This document shows, piece by piece, positions 6,591 through 15,120 of a stretch of 26,457 nt of DNA. A program made the position numbers and the translations under genes. Source of the DNA: a virus; IMG/VR virus record IMGVR_UViG_3300031977_001148, positions 1-26,457 of that record. One strand, given 5' to 3'. The notes beneath the pieces are model-generated. The model was not told the origin of the DNA, ran no database searches, and saw only the letters and a program-made list of their open reading frames with translations. Every line of letters begins with the position of its first letter. Positions within the stretch are counted from its first letter, which is position 1.

Positions 6591-7552
6591 TGTCCAGAAC
6601 TATGCCAGACGGTCAACCCAATCGATTTAGGATTGGGATCGTCGGTCATGGGTTTGTAGGTCAGGCCGTAGAGTATGCGTTTACGCATCCTTTGGTCGAC
6701 TTCTCCCTATATGATCCAAAATACAATACGAGCATCTCATCTCTAAAAGATCAGAGTAAGGATGAACACCCACAGTGCTTCTTCATTGCCGCACCTACCC
6801 CATCAAATGATGATGGTTCTGTGAACGGTAGCATGGTTGAAGAGGCAGTGCTGACATGCTTGAACGATACAGACGCATTGGTTATTGTCAAGTCGACAAT
6901 TACACCTAATGTGATTGACTCCATCTATCAGCAGATAGACAGTGAGAAAGCAGATCGTTTCTGCTACAACCCTGAGTTCTTGACAGAGAAGAATGCTAAG
7001 GCAGACTTTGTGACTGCCAAGTTCCACGTTGTGGGTGGTGCACCGAATGCTATCATGGAGTGCATCGACATCTACGAAATCTTTAGTGGGTGTCAGTCAA
7101 ACGTGTATCACCGAATGACTGCTTATGAAGCATCTTTCGTGAAGTACGCAATCAACTCATTCCTATCGACCAAGATCACCTTCTTCAATCAGTTGTATGA
7201 TCTGGTGAACATGTATGGGTGTAACTTCAACACCATCGTCCGTGCTGTAGGTTCTGACGACCGTGTTGGTATGGGTCACACACGTGTACCAGGTTTCGAC
7301 GGCAAACGTGGATTCGGTGGTGCTTGTCTACCCAAAGATACAAGAGCATTGCTTAATTTCTCGACCTATGATCATCCAGATGGTGGTCAGGTTAGTTTCG
7401 ATCTTCTGCAAAAAGTACTTGACATCAATAGTGCTTATCGTGTACAATACGAACTCGATGAACGTGAAAAAGTCAACAACATTACCTTTGTAGATTTCGG
7501 AGGAAGTAAGAATGTCAATAATGGACAAACTGAAGAAGAACTCGAAGATTAA
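6590..7552 (+). CDS. UDP-glucose 6-dehydrogenase-like protein lacking the C-terminal domain
   Basis: Residues 15-24 carry the NAD-binding GIVGHGFVG. Typical UDP-glucose/GDP-mannose dehydrogenase blocks follow: FIAAPTPSNDDGSVN, VIVKSTITPN, YNPEFLTEKNA and the helix YEASFVKYAINSFLSTK. The catalytic Cys is C246 in GFGGACLPKDT. The reaction would be two-step NAD-dependent oxidation of UDP-glucose to UDP-glucuronate. At 320 residues it stops about 70 residues after the catalytic Cys. Full-length enzymes (about 390-440 residues) have a third, UDP-binding domain there; it is absent. There is no sign of a frameshift, because the frame runs cleanly into the overlapping uvsX start. It may be a compact phage form or may need a partner. 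Confidence 0.85.
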   Translation: MSRTMPDGQPNRFRIGIVGHGFVGQAVEYAFTHPLVDFSLYDPKYNTSISSLKDQSKDEHPQCFFIAAPTPSNDDGSVNGSMVEEAVLTCLNDTDALVIVKSTITPNVIDSIYQQIDSEKADRFCYNPEFLTEKNAKADFVTAKFHVVGGAPNAIMECIDIYEIFSGCQSNVYHRMTAYEASFVKYAINSFLSTKITFFNQLYDLVNMYGCNFNTIVRAVGSDDRVGMGHTRVPGFDGKRGFGGACLPKDTRALLNFSTYDHPDGGQVSFDLLQKVLDINSAYRVQYELDEREKVNNITFVDFGGSKNVNNGQTEEELED

Positions 7553-8567
7553 GGAAACCGCTACCTTATCCACGAGTAGATTCTTCACAGAAAAAGATAT
7601 GGTTCCGACAGATGTGCCGATGGTTAACGTCGCACTGTCGGGATCTGTTAACGGTGGTATTTCCCCAGGACTGACAGTACTTGCTGGTCCTTCCAAGCAC
7701 TTCAAGACTTCATTTGCTCTTCTTATGGCAGGTGCATACTTGAACGCAAAACCAGAGGCAGTTGTCCTCTTCTATGATTCGGAGTTCGGTTCTCCGCAGT
7801 CATACTTCGAGCAGTTCGGTGTCGACACTGACCGTGTCCTACACACACCGATCGCAAACGTCGAAGAACTCAAGTTCGATCTGATCAACCAGTTGGAAGA
7901 ACTCGACCGTGACGATGACGTGATCATCATCATTGACTCGATCGGTAACCTTGCGTCTAAGAAAGAACTAGAGGACGCACTGAACGAGAAGGGTGTCGCA
8001 GACATGTCTCGTGCGAAAGCACTGAAAGGTCTGTTCCGTATGGCAACACCATACTTGACGATGAAGAACATTCCTTTGGTTGCAATCAACCACACGTACA
8101 AAGAGATCGGTTTGTTTCCAAAAGATATCGTCGGTGGTGGTACAGGTATCTACTACTCTGCGGACAACATCTGGATTCTGGGTCGTCAACAAGAGAAGCA
8201 AGGCACGGAGGTTGTTGGATACAACTTCGTCATCAACGTAGAGAAGTCCCGTTATGTCAAAGAGAAGTCTAAGATCCCGATTGGTGTATCTTGGGAAGGT
8301 GGTGTTCAGAAGTATTCGGGTCTACTTGATGTCGCTCTTGCTGGTGGTTATGTTGCTAAACCTTCTAACGGTTGGTATCAAAAAGTTGACACAACTACAG
8401 GCGAACTCGTTGGGACTAAAGTACGAACAAAGGACACCCTAGACGCAGAGTTCTGGGAACCTATTTTTGAGACAACTGATTTTGCAGAGTTCCTTGCCAA
8501 AACCTATAAAATAGGTTATAATAGTACACTTGATGCAGAACGGATTGCCGAACTGGAGGAGGCATGA
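7512..8567 (+). CDS. uvsX: UvsX RecA-like recombinase
   Basis: The 351-residue protein matches T4 UvsX. A Walker A-type loop is at residues 59-67 (GPSKHFKTS), VVLFYDSEFGSP at 84-95, Walker B strand VIIIIDSIGNL at 137-147, and the DNA-binding loop region with INHTYKEIG and GGGTGIYYSAD. UvsX coats single-stranded DNA and drives strand exchange for recombination-dependent replication and repair. A GGAGG site (7499-7503) precedes the ATG at 7512 by 8 bases. The start overlaps the dehydrogenase gene by 41 bases, and a second ATG at 7521 is possible. The stop overlaps the next ATG (GGCATGA). Confidence 0.95.
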   Translation: MSIMDKLKKNSKIKETATLSTSRFFTEKDMVPTDVPMVNVALSGSVNGGISPGLTVLAGPSKHFKTSFALLMAGAYLNAKPEAVVLFYDSEFGSPQSYFEQFGVDTDRVLHTPIANVEELKFDLINQLEELDRDDDVIIIIDSIGNLASKKELEDALNEKGVADMSRAKALKGLFRMATPYLTMKNIPLVAINHTYKEIGLFPKDIVGGGTGIYYSADNIWILGRQQEKQGTEVVGYNFVINVEKSRYVKEKSKIPIGVSWEGGVQKYSGLLDVALAGGYVAKPSNGWYQKVDTTTGELVGTKVRTKDTLDAEFWEPIFETTDFAEFLAKTYKIGYNSTLDAERIAELEEA

Positions 8568-8926
8568 AAGAATTAGATTTAGATAAACCTTGCGAGAACT
8601 TGGACTATATGCTTAGTCCGGTCTTCGATGAAAAGGGTACACAGGTATGGAACGTGAACCTATTACGTGCACCATACGACAATGTGACCATTCGTTACAA
8701 CAACGTTGCGGTTGATGGTGAACGTGGAGCAATGACTTTCAATTTTGAAATCATTGAGGGTGAGACTGAAGAGATGTCACTCGAAAATAAATTGCTCCAA
8801 GAATTTGCAGGTGATGTACTAGGTGATATCCTAGATGCGGCAATTCGAAACAAAACTCTAATGGCACAGGAACGAGATGACGGAAATCAATCTACAGCAG
8901 ACGATTCTACGGAATCTACTGACTAA
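8564..8926 (+). CDS. Conserved hypothetical protein between uvsX and gene 41
   Basis: The 120-residue protein is acidic, with no membrane segment or signal peptide. It has a beta-rich N-terminal half (TQVWNVNLLRAPYDNVTIRY), a helix with EMSLENKLLQEFAGDVLGDIL, and a polar acidic tail ending DDSTESTD. I do not recognise a domain. Its start overlaps the uvsX stop (ATGA) and its last 50 bases overlap the gp41 start, so it is co-translated within the recombination-replication operon. That context suggests a role with UvsX or gp41, but this is inference. Confidence 0.7.
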   Translation: MKELDLDKPCENLDYMLSPVFDEKGTQVWNVNLLRAPYDNVTIRYNNVAVDGERGAMTFNFEIIEGETEEMSLENKLLQEFAGDVLGDILDAAIRNKTLMAQERDDGNQSTADDSTESTD

Positions 8927-10271
8927 CGATTCTTATATGAGGAAGGTCGCTCCCTTCCTTTCACCCGAATACTTTGAGGGGGTCTACAAGGGTCTCTTCA
9001 AAGAATTCACTTCATATATTGCTAAGTTTAACAGTCTGCCCACCAAGGAAGCATTCAAGATCGAGGTGGATTCTGCAGACCGTTTGACTGACGATCAGTA
9101 CCGTGTTGCTATGGAAATCCTACCGGACATATTTCAGTATGCCGAAGAGGATCTTTCATGGTTGGTCGATCGCACAGAGAAGTGGTGTCAAGATCGTGCG
9201 GTATTCAATGCCGTTATGGAATCTATAACTATCATTGACGGTAATCACCAATCTCTGTCACGTAATGCAATACCAGACGTGTTGTCCAAAGCACTGTCCG
9301 TTACGTTTGACACTAACATTGGTCACGACTATCTTGAGTCGGTGGACGCACGTTATGACTTTTATACACAGACTGAGGAACGCATTCCATTCGATCTGGA
9401 CTACTTTAACCGGATCACTAAGGGTGGACTACCTAATAAAACCCTCAACATCGCACTGGCAGGTACGGGTGTGGGTAAGTCTCTCTTCATGTGTCATTGT
9501 GCTGGTGCTTCCCTATCACAAGGAAAGAATGTCCTTTACATCACTATGGAGATGGCTGAAGAACGCATTGCGGAACGGATCGATGCGAATCTACTCAACG
9601 TCCCAATAGACCAACTCGAACACTTGAGCAAAGACATGTTCTCAAATCGAGTCAAGTCTTTGGCAGACAAGACCAATGGTAAACTGATCATCAAGGAGTA
9701 CCCTACGGGTCAGGCACACGCAAATCACTTCCGTGCTTTGTTGAATGAATTGAAACTGAAGAAGAAGTTTACTCCTGATTTGATCTTTATTGATTATCTG
9801 AATATCTGTGCGAGTGCACGAATGAAGGGGATGGGTGGTGCTATTAACTCGTATACGTATATCAAGTCTATTGCTGAAGAGTTACGTGGTCTTGCCGTGG
9901 AATTCGACGTGCCGATCGTGTCTGCAACGCAGACGACTCGTTCTGGTTACTCTAATGATGACTTGGGGTTGGAAGATACGTCCGAGTCTTTTGGACTACC
10001 CGCAACGGCAGATCTCATGTTCGCACTTATCTCCAACGACGAACTCAGTTCGAACGGACAGATCTTAGTCAAGCAGTTGAAGAACAGATACAATGATCCA
10101 AGCAGTAACCAACGATTTGTCGTAGGTATTGACCGGAGTAAAATGCGGTTATTTGATGTTGATCAAAATGATTCTCCCCTAAATAAAGAGGTAGATAATG
10201 GCCCAGCATTTGATAATTCCAACTCAGGTCAAAGAGTATCCTCTGAGAGGTTCTCTGACTTCACTCTTTAA
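8877..10271 (+). CDS. 41: Replicative DNA helicase (T4 gp41/DnaB-like)
   Basis: The 464-residue protein has the DnaB/gp41 plan. An N-terminal helical domain (EINLQQTILRNLLTND) leads to the RecA-like motor with Walker A AGTGVGKS at residues 195-202. YITMEMAEERIAERID follows at 221-236, Walker B LIFIDYLNI at 302-310, then the VSATQTTRSG sensor region and KQLKNRYNDPSSNQRF near the C-terminus. The length is close to T4 gp41 (475 residues). It unwinds DNA ahead of the polymerase as a hexamer and recruits primase. ATG 8877 has AGGA 8 bases upstream and lies 50 bases inside the preceding gene. Confidence 0.95.
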   Translation: MTEINLQQTILRNLLTNDSYMRKVAPFLSPEYFEGVYKGLFKEFTSYIAKFNSLPTKEAFKIEVDSADRLTDDQYRVAMEILPDIFQYAEEDLSWLVDRTEKWCQDRAVFNAVMESITIIDGNHQSLSRNAIPDVLSKALSVTFDTNIGHDYLESVDARYDFYTQTEERIPFDLDYFNRITKGGLPNKTLNIALAGTGVGKSLFMCHCAGASLSQGKNVLYITMEMAEERIAERIDANLLNVPIDQLEHLSKDMFSNRVKSLADKTNGKLIIKEYPTGQAHANHFRALLNELKLKKKFTPDLIFIDYLNICASARMKGMGGAINSYTYIKSIAEELRGLAVEFDVPIVSATQTTRSGYSNDDLGLEDTSESFGLPATADLMFALISNDELSSNGQILVKQLKNRYNDPSSNQRFVVGIDRSKMRLFDVDQNDSPLNKEVDNGPAFDNSNSGQRVSSERFSDFTL

Positions 10272-10280
10272 GGAGTTAAA

Positions 10281-10466
10281 ATGGATCCATATATACATAC
10301 GATATTAGCAGTAGGACTGCTATGGATATCTTACTTCATTGGTGATTTAATCGGTAGACAAAAGGGAATCAATGCAACAGTAGCATATCTGCTTCACACC
10401 GGAGCATGCACTGAGGCAGATTTAAAGAAAGCAAATGACAAGTTCGACAGGGATAATCAAGAGTAA
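10281..10466 (+). CDS. Small membrane protein of unknown function
   Basis: The 61-residue protein has one N-terminal hydrophobic segment (residues 6-25, HTILAVGLLWISYFIGDLIG), then a positively charged turn (RQK) and a polar, mostly helical tail. It has an excellent AAGGAG site 6 bases before the ATG and starts 9 bases after the gp41 stop. The tail would be cytoplasmic by the positive-inside rule. I recall similar small proteins next to gene 41 in marine T4-like phages, but no function is known to me. Confidence 0.75.
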   Translation: MDPYIHTILAVGLLWISYFIGDLIGRQKGINATVAYLLHTGACTEADLKKANDKFDRDNQE

Positions 10467-10635
10467 AGAAATCTTTGCCTGTCCCGTTATTGAATTAGAT
10501 AATGGTGAGTTCGCATTCGAATTGCCCGACGATTTGTTGGACAAGTTTCGTTTGTCGGACGGTGATACTATAACCTTTAAGCAGCAGGTTGGGGATCGTT
10601 ACTCGATGATCATCCGACGTGGTAAGAAGAAATGA
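10435..10635 (+). CDS. Small protein with AbrB/MazE-like pattern
   Basis: The 66-residue protein has ELDNGEFAFELPDDLLDKF followed by RLSDGDTITFKQQ and SMIIRRGKKK. This pattern (small strand, P-x-x-L/L-x-x-x-x-L, then G-D-x-I) resembles swapped-hairpin AbrB/MazE DNA-binding domains, so it may be a small regulator. The match is by eye and weak. The only usable start in the frame is ATG 10435, 32 bases inside the previous gene and with a poor ribosome site. The first 10 or so residues do not look conserved. The stop overlaps the next ATG (ATGA). Confidence 0.5.
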   Translation: MTSSTGIIKSKEIFACPVIELDNGEFAFELPDDLLDKFRLSDGDTITFKQQVGDRYSMIIRRGKKK

Positions 10636-11312
10636 CTGAAGTAGTAATTCGTAATAAAGAAATGTTGGAGGTACTCAACGGATTCTCCGAAGAGATGTTA
10701 TCCAAACCGTCGTACAACGACGAAAAGTACTGGACGTATCATGAGAGAAAGGATATTGACTTGGGGTCTTACTATACCTCACGTGAGTATCTGCTTGATT
10801 GCTTATCTCGTGGTCAAGAAGGTCTAGTTGGCCCGCCTGATCGGTACTTCGCACAACCGATTTCAAAAATGGTGCGAGAAGATAAGGAAATGTGGGGAGA
10901 CTTCATGCAGAAGGTCAAGTATGACTTCGCTGCTGAACTGGGTGCACACACATCTGCTCTCCTTTCTTATTACCCACCCGGAGGTTTCGTGGGTTGGCAT
11001 ACTAACTTTGATGCCAACGCATATCAGGTTCTGTTCACGTGGTCAGAGACCGGAGACGGTTTCTTCGAGTACTACGACAAACAGAAAGACGAAATCATTA
11101 AGATCCCAGATGTTCCTGGTTGGCAGTGTCGTCACTACTACTTTGGTGCTGGTCATGAAACTGATCTGCACTGTTGGCATGCCGCATATACGGAGTGTCA
11201 ACGTATCACACTTGCATACAAGTTTGTGAACAACGGTAGTGTAGATAACCCAGAAGACGCACAAGCACGTCAGTTACGAGACATGCTTATTGAAGATATC
11301 GAGACAGAGTAA
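10632..11312 (+). CDS. 2OG-Fe(II) oxygenase-like protein with atypical metal motif
   Basis: The 226-residue protein has a double-stranded beta-helix-like core. LSYYPPGGFVGWHTNFDAN at residues 111-129 sits where prolyl-hydroxylase-like enzymes have the HxD metal pair. A facial-triad His would be H183 in LHCWHAAYTECQRITLAYKF (179-198), with R191 as a candidate 2-oxoglutarate ligand. The first motif reads H123-T-N125 rather than HxD; D127 is one step too far. The protein may therefore use Asn, use D127, or be inactive. I recall closely similar proteins in marine T4-like phages. It starts on the preceding stop (ATGA) and its stop overlaps the iscU start (TAATG), so it is translated together with the Fe-S scaffold. 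Confidence 0.55.
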   Translation: MTEVVIRNKEMLEVLNGFSEEMLSKPSYNDEKYWTYHERKDIDLGSYYTSREYLLDCLSRGQEGLVGPPDRYFAQPISKMVREDKEMWGDFMQKVKYDFAAELGAHTSALLSYYPPGGFVGWHTNFDANAYQVLFTWSETGDGFFEYYDKQKDEIIKIPDVPGWQCRHYYFGAGHETDLHCWHAAYTECQRITLAYKFVNNGSVDNPEDAQARQLRDMLIEDIETE

Positions 11313-11686
11313 TGTATTCTGACAAGGTCTTAGACCACTATGAGAACCCACGCAATGTGGGAAAGATGGACAAGGAAGACGACAATGTCGGAACTGGTAT
11401 GGTGGGAGCACCTGCTTGTGGTGACGTGATGCAACTACAGATTCTCGTAGACGAAATCGGAATTATCCAAGATGCTAAATTTAAAACTTATGGTTGTGGT
11501 AGTGCTATCGCTTCTAGTTCTTTGCTCACTGAGTGGGTCAAAGGTAAAAGTCTCGAAGATGCCGGGAATATCCGTAATACAGACATCGCAAAAGAACTCG
11601 CACTACCACCAGTAAAAATCCATTGCAGTGTGCTCGCAGAGGATGCGATCAAGGCTGCTATCAAAGACTATAAAGAGAAGCACTAA
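11312..11686 (+). CDS. iscU: Iron-sulfur cluster assembly scaffold IscU
   Basis: The 124-residue protein is a clear IscU. It opens YSDKVLDHYENPRNVG and carries all cluster ligands: C36 and D38 in GAPACGDVM, C62 in TYGCGSAIASSS, and H104 and C105 in KIHCSVLAEDAI. The HscA chaperone recognition motif LPPVK is intact at 98-102. IscU accepts sulfur from IscS and iron, builds a [2Fe-2S] cluster and passes it on. Its length matches bacterial IscU (about 128) and no residue looks damaged, so it should plug into host IscS/HscA/HscB. No other isc genes are in the window. It lies in an overlapping operon between an oxygenase-like gene and an SGNH hydrolase, upstream of gene 43. Confidence 0.96.
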   Translation: MYSDKVLDHYENPRNVGKMDKEDDNVGTGMVGAPACGDVMQLQILVDEIGIIQDAKFKTYGCGSAIASSSLLTEWVKGKSLEDAGNIRNTDIAKELALPPVKIHCSVLAEDAIKAAIKDYKEKH

Positions 11687-12477
11687 TGCTATTGACCGCA
11701 GGTTGCAGTTTCGTCTGGGGAGACGAACTGGAAGGTTATGATACAGACCCACCCTCTCACCAGAAGCACACATTCACGAGCATCCTTGCTAATAAGAAAG
11801 GTATCGACTATGTGAACCTAGGTGTCTGCGGTGCATGCAATGATAAGATTTTTCGTGAGGTCACTGACTATCTTTTCGCAAACCCAGATGCAAACATTAC
11901 TCACATGGTTGTTATGTGGTCGGCATGGCAGAGAAACGAGTTGGTCGAGTATGTCCCTGAAGAGAAAGAGTTGAAGATCGGTCGTCAACAGAACGTGACT
12001 CAATATTCCCACATGAGATGTGATCTGATTCAGAATAGACTTCGCAGAGAGATTTTAATAGATTGGTATAACCTTGTGTACACGACGCACACGGACATCA
12101 TGCACACCCTTACTAAGCAGAAAACCTTAGAACTGCTTTGTGAGGCAAGAGGCATTCGTCTGATACAGGGTTGGTTCCACAAGAGGAATAAGGACAACTT
12201 AATGGCAATCTTGACCGATGCTCCGTTACCCGATGGAGATCTGCCATTTGAGCAATCTATCAAACAGATACCAGAATGGTCGGCATGGATTAAAAGGGCA
12301 CTGACGGATCTTAAACCTACGAGCAAAGTGGGTTGGAATTTTGGTAAGGATCTCTACACATTGTGTCTTGAACTTAACGATAAAAAAGAGTACGGTCATC
12401 CAGGGGAAAAAACTCAGCTGGCATTTGCAGATTTCCTTTTCACCACATTCGCAAAGATGGAGCAGGGTGACCTATAA
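11686..12477 (+). CDS. SGNH/GDSL-type hydrolase-like protein
   Basis: The 263-residue protein begins LLTAGCSFVWGDEL, the block I of SGNH hydrolases with nucleophile Ser8. YVNLGVCGACNDKIFREV provides the block II/III-like Gly and Asn, and GHPGEKTQLAFADFL near the C-terminus resembles the His block. Such enzymes are esterases or acetyl hydrolases, often on glycans. The middle part (WSAWQRNELVEYV, DWYNLVYTTHTDIMHTL) is like phage-encoded SGNH families. The start overlaps the iscU stop (TAATG). The stop at 12475-12477 is just before the gene 43 promoter. The substrate is unknown; glycan de-acetylation would match the sugar genes in the window. Confidence 0.65.
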   Translation: MLLTAGCSFVWGDELEGYDTDPPSHQKHTFTSILANKKGIDYVNLGVCGACNDKIFREVTDYLFANPDANITHMVVMWSAWQRNELVEYVPEEKELKIGRQQNVTQYSHMRCDLIQNRLRREILIDWYNLVYTTHTDIMHTLTKQKTLELLCEARGIRLIQGWFHKRNKDNLMAILTDAPLPDGDLPFEQSIKQIPEWSAWIKRALTDLKPTSKVGWNFGKDLYTLCLELNDKKEYGHPGEKTQLAFADFLFTTFAKMEQGDL

Positions 12478-12480
12478 CTA

Positions 12481-12509
12481 TTGACAGACACATCCCCACT
12501 CTGTATAAT
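12481..12509 (+). promoter_or_regulatory. Consensus sigma70 promoter for gene 43, leaderless layout
   Basis: TTGACA (12481-12486) and TATAAT (12504-12509) are both perfect consensus boxes with an ideal 17-base spacer. The ATG of gene 43 (12517) is 7 bases after the -10 box, exactly where transcription should start, and there is no ribosome site between them. Confidence 0.88.
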
Positions 12510-12516
12510 AGGCACC

Positions 12517-14991
12517 ATGAATAGATTCTATACCTCAGTGATCCGGATGGGTAACTCCATCCTCTATCGTGGATATGACAACGGACAGCAAGTCAAGTTA
12601 CGTATCCCCTTCAAACCCAAACTCTACATCCAAGGGGACAGTCCGTCCCCGTGGAAAACCCTCACCGGACAGTCCGTGGTGGAGATGCAGTTCGACTCTA
12701 TGACCGACGCTGCAGACCACGTCAAGTTGTACAGTGGGGTCTCTAACTATACCATCTACGGCAACACCAACTACGTTACGCAGTTCATTGCCGAAGAGTA
12801 TCCCAACGATATTCAGTTCGACCGGAGTCAAGTCCGTGTGATGAACATCGATATCGAGGTGGCATCCGACTCCGGATTCCCAGAACCTGAACGGGCAGAG
12901 CATCCCGTTATCTCGATTGCCATTCGCAAGAACGACGGCAACTATTGGGTGTGGGGTCTCAACGACTACACCCCAACACGTGAGGATGTGCTGTTTATCA
13001 AGTGTGACAATGAGGTCGACCTACTCCGAAAGTTTGTAGATCACTGGATCACCTACGCACCCGATGTCGTTACAGGGTGGAATACACGATTCTTCGATAT
13101 CCCATACATCTGTAACCGATGCATCAAGTTGTTTGGTGACGACACGTTACTAAAACGACTCTCTCCGTGGGGTGCGGTTCGTGATCGTAAGCAGAGAATC
13201 AACAACCGTGATCAGCAATACTACGTCATCGAGGGTGTCGAGCATCTGGACTACATCGAGATCTTCAAGAAGTTCACCCTGAATACGTTGGGGCAGCAGG
13301 AATCGTATCGACTCGATCACATTGCTCACGTGGTGTTGGGTGAACGCAAACTCTCGTATGAGGAGCACGGCAACCTACACACCCTCTACAAAGAGGACTA
13401 TCAGAAGTTCATCGACTACAACGTCAAGGACGTGGAGTTGGTGCACAAACTCGATGAGAAACTCGATCTGATCTCTCTGGTGCTCACCATGGCGTATCGT
13501 GGTGGTGTGAACTATGGAGACACCTTGGGCACCACAAACATCTGGGACTCGATCATTTACCGTATGCTGAACAAGCAGAAGATCGCAGTGCCACCCAAGG
13601 TGGAGAAACCCAAGACTCCTTATCCTGGGGGTTACGTCAAAGAACCACAGGTAGGATCGCATGAGTGGGTTACCTCGTTCGACTTGAACTCTCTATACCC
13701 AAACATCATTGTCCAGTACAACATGTCTCCGGAGACAGTACTAGACGGACTGGATCTGTCTGCCAGTGTGCAAGCATTCCTAGACGGGAAGACGGTCACC
13801 GAAGATGGGTATTCTCTCTCACCGACTGGAGTACGATTTACTCATGATCGGAAGGGGGTGATCCCGAAGATCATTGAGCAATACTATGCTGACCGACGCA
13901 TCATCAAAGACAAGATGCTCGAACTGCAACGAGAATACCAGACGAATCCGAGCAAGTCTCTGCAGTACAAGATCACCTCTCTGGACAACCAGCAAATGGC
14001 AATTAAGATCTTGATGAACTCACTCTATGGTGCACTGGGCAACAAGTACTTCCGATACTTCGATCAACGTGTTGCAGAGTCTATTACTCTTGCGGGTCAG
14101 TTGGCAATTAAGTGGGCAGAACGTGCAGTGAACACTGAGATGCAAGGTATACTCCAGACCGATGAGGACTACGTCGTCGCAATCGATACCGACTCTGTTT
14201 ACATTCGCATGGGTGGTTTGATCGATAAGTTCCAACCCAAGAACCCTGTCGGGTTCCTAGACAAGATCTGCTCCACGCATTTCGAGAAACAACTGCGCAA
14301 GGCATACGACCAAATGGCAGCTGCCACGGGTGCATATGTCAATCGCATGGAGATGGGTCGTGAGGTGATTGCTGATCGTGGTATCTGGATGGCGAAGAAA
14401 CGATACATCCTAAACGTCCACAACAACGAGGGTGTCCAGTACGCACAACCCAAACTCAAGATGATGGGCATCGAGGCAATCAAGTCATCGACTCCACAGG
14501 TCGTGCGTGACAAGTTCAAGGAGATCTTTCGGGTCATCGTAGAAGGTACCGAATCAGATACACAACGGTACATTTCTGACTTTAAGTCCCATTTCAAGAC
14601 CTTACCCCCCGAAGATGTCTCATTCCCACGTGGTGTGTCAGAACTCACCAAGTGGATTGATCGTAATACGGTCTACAAGAAGGGCACACCCATCCACGTG
14701 CGAGGGGCACTGTGCTACAACAATGCTATTGTGGAGAAAGGTCTGACCACACGATACGAGTCTGTCAAGACTGGAGAGAAGATTAAGTTTGTCTATCTCA
14801 AGATGCCAAACCGTTTGGGTGAGAACGTCGTCTCCTATCCACTCAATCTTCCGGAGGAGTTGGGTCTGCACCAGTACGTCGATTATGACACCATGTTCGA
14901 CAAGACGTTCCTAGATCCACTCACCCCGATTCTGGATGCGGTGGGATGGACTGCTGAACCTGTTGCATCTTTGGAAGATTTTTTCGGGTAA
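12517..14991 (+). CDS. 43: DNA polymerase, family B (T4 gp43-like)
   Basis: The 824-residue protein has the exonuclease domain first: Exo [10 protein letters not shown] (D112, E114), Exo [12 protein letters not shown] at 185-194 and Exo [12 protein letters not shown] at 301-309. The polymerase palm and fingers follow: [11 protein letters not shown] at 387-397, [14 protein letters not shown] at 497-510 and the catalytic AIDTDS at 555-560. The extreme C-terminus SLEDFFG resembles the clamp-binding tail of T4 gp43. It is the replicative polymerase with proofreading, somewhat shorter than T4 gp43 (898). The frame is open from a TTG at 12481, but that TTG is the -35 box; ATG 12517 gives MNRFYTSV, like the T4 start. 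RegA, three kilobases of early genes away, is a likely repressor by analogy with T4. Confidence 0.97.
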   Translation: MNRFYTSVIRMGNSILYRGYDNGQQVKLRIPFKPKLYIQGDSPSPWKTLTGQSVVEMQFDSMTDAADHVKLYSGVSNYTIYGNTNYVTQFIAEEYPNDIQFDRSQVRVMNIDIEVASDSGFPEPERAEHPVISIAIRKNDGNYWVWGLNDYTPTREDVLFIKCDNEVDLLRKFVDHWITYAPDVVTGWNTRFFDIPYICNRCIKLFGDDTLLKRLSPWGAVRDRKQRINNRDQQYYVIEGVEHLDYIEIFKKFTLNTLGQQESYRLDHIAHVVLGERKLSYEEHGNLHTLYKEDYQKFIDYNVKDVELVHKLDEKLDLISLVLTMAYRGGVNYGDTLGTTNIWDSIIYRMLNKQKIAVPPKVEKPKTPYPGGYVKEPQVGSHEWVTSFDLNSLYPNIIVQYNMSPETVLDGLDLSASVQAFLDGKTVTEDGYSLSPTGVRFTHDRKGVIPKIIEQYYADRRIIKDKMLELQREYQTNPSKSLQYKITSLDNQQMAIKILMNSLYGALGNKYFRYFDQRVAESITLAGQLAIKWAERAVNTEMQGILQTDEDYVVAIDTDSVYIRMGGLIDKFQPKNPVGFLDKICSTHFEKQLRKAYDQMAAATGAYVNRMEMGREVIADRGIWMAKKRYILNVHNNEGVQYAQPKLKMMGIEAIKSSTPQVVRDKFKEIFRVIVEGTESDTQRYISDFKSHFKTLPPEDVSFPRGVSELTKWIDRNTVYKKGTPIHVRGALCYNNAIVEKGLTTRYESVKTGEKIKFVYLKMPNRLGENVVSYPLNLPEELGLHQYVDYDTMFDKTFLDPLTPILDAVGWTAEPVASLEDFFG

Positions 14992-14995
14992 GGGC

Positions 14996-15025
14996 TTGAC
15001 AGGCAGTCCGATAATTTGATACTAT
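14996..15025 (+). promoter_or_regulatory. Sigma70-type promoter upstream of the ParB-like gene
   Basis: A perfect TTGACA (14996-15001), just after the gene 43 stop, is followed by GATACT (15018-15023, 16-base spacer) or TACTAT (15020-15025, 18-base spacer). Transcription would start near 15030, giving a leader of about 80 bases that folds into two hairpins. Confidence 0.65.
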
Positions 15026-15030
15026 ATGCT

Positions 15031-15120
15031 TTCGTTGATGAGAGTTCTTATCAACGAACTTTGAAATCATGTCATAGGCAGTTGTTTATGACATTTTATA
15101 CAGGAGTGACAATATGTCAT
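15031..15120 (+). promoter_or_regulatory. Structured 5' leader with competing hairpins
   Basis: Two perfect stems occur. TTCGTTGAT (15031-15039) pairs with ATCAACGAA (15050-15058), and ATGTCATA (15069-15076) pairs with TATGACAT (15087-15094), the latter followed by TTT. The arm ATGACAT (15088-15094) can alternatively pair with ATGTCAT at 15114-15120, which is the start codon region, enclosing the AGGAG ribosome site (15102-15106) in the loop. This geometry could switch translation on or off; the function is inference. Confidence 0.5.

Noticed and set aside
10179-10185. CTAAATA and similar (17312, 25286, 26389) as T4-like late promoters
   Set aside because: Short AT-rich words are expected by chance, they lie in or near early-type genes, and no downstream late gene is present.
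14199-14651. 150-residue - strand frame inside gene 43
   Set aside because: This is a shadow of the polymerase reading frame; composition and position give no support.
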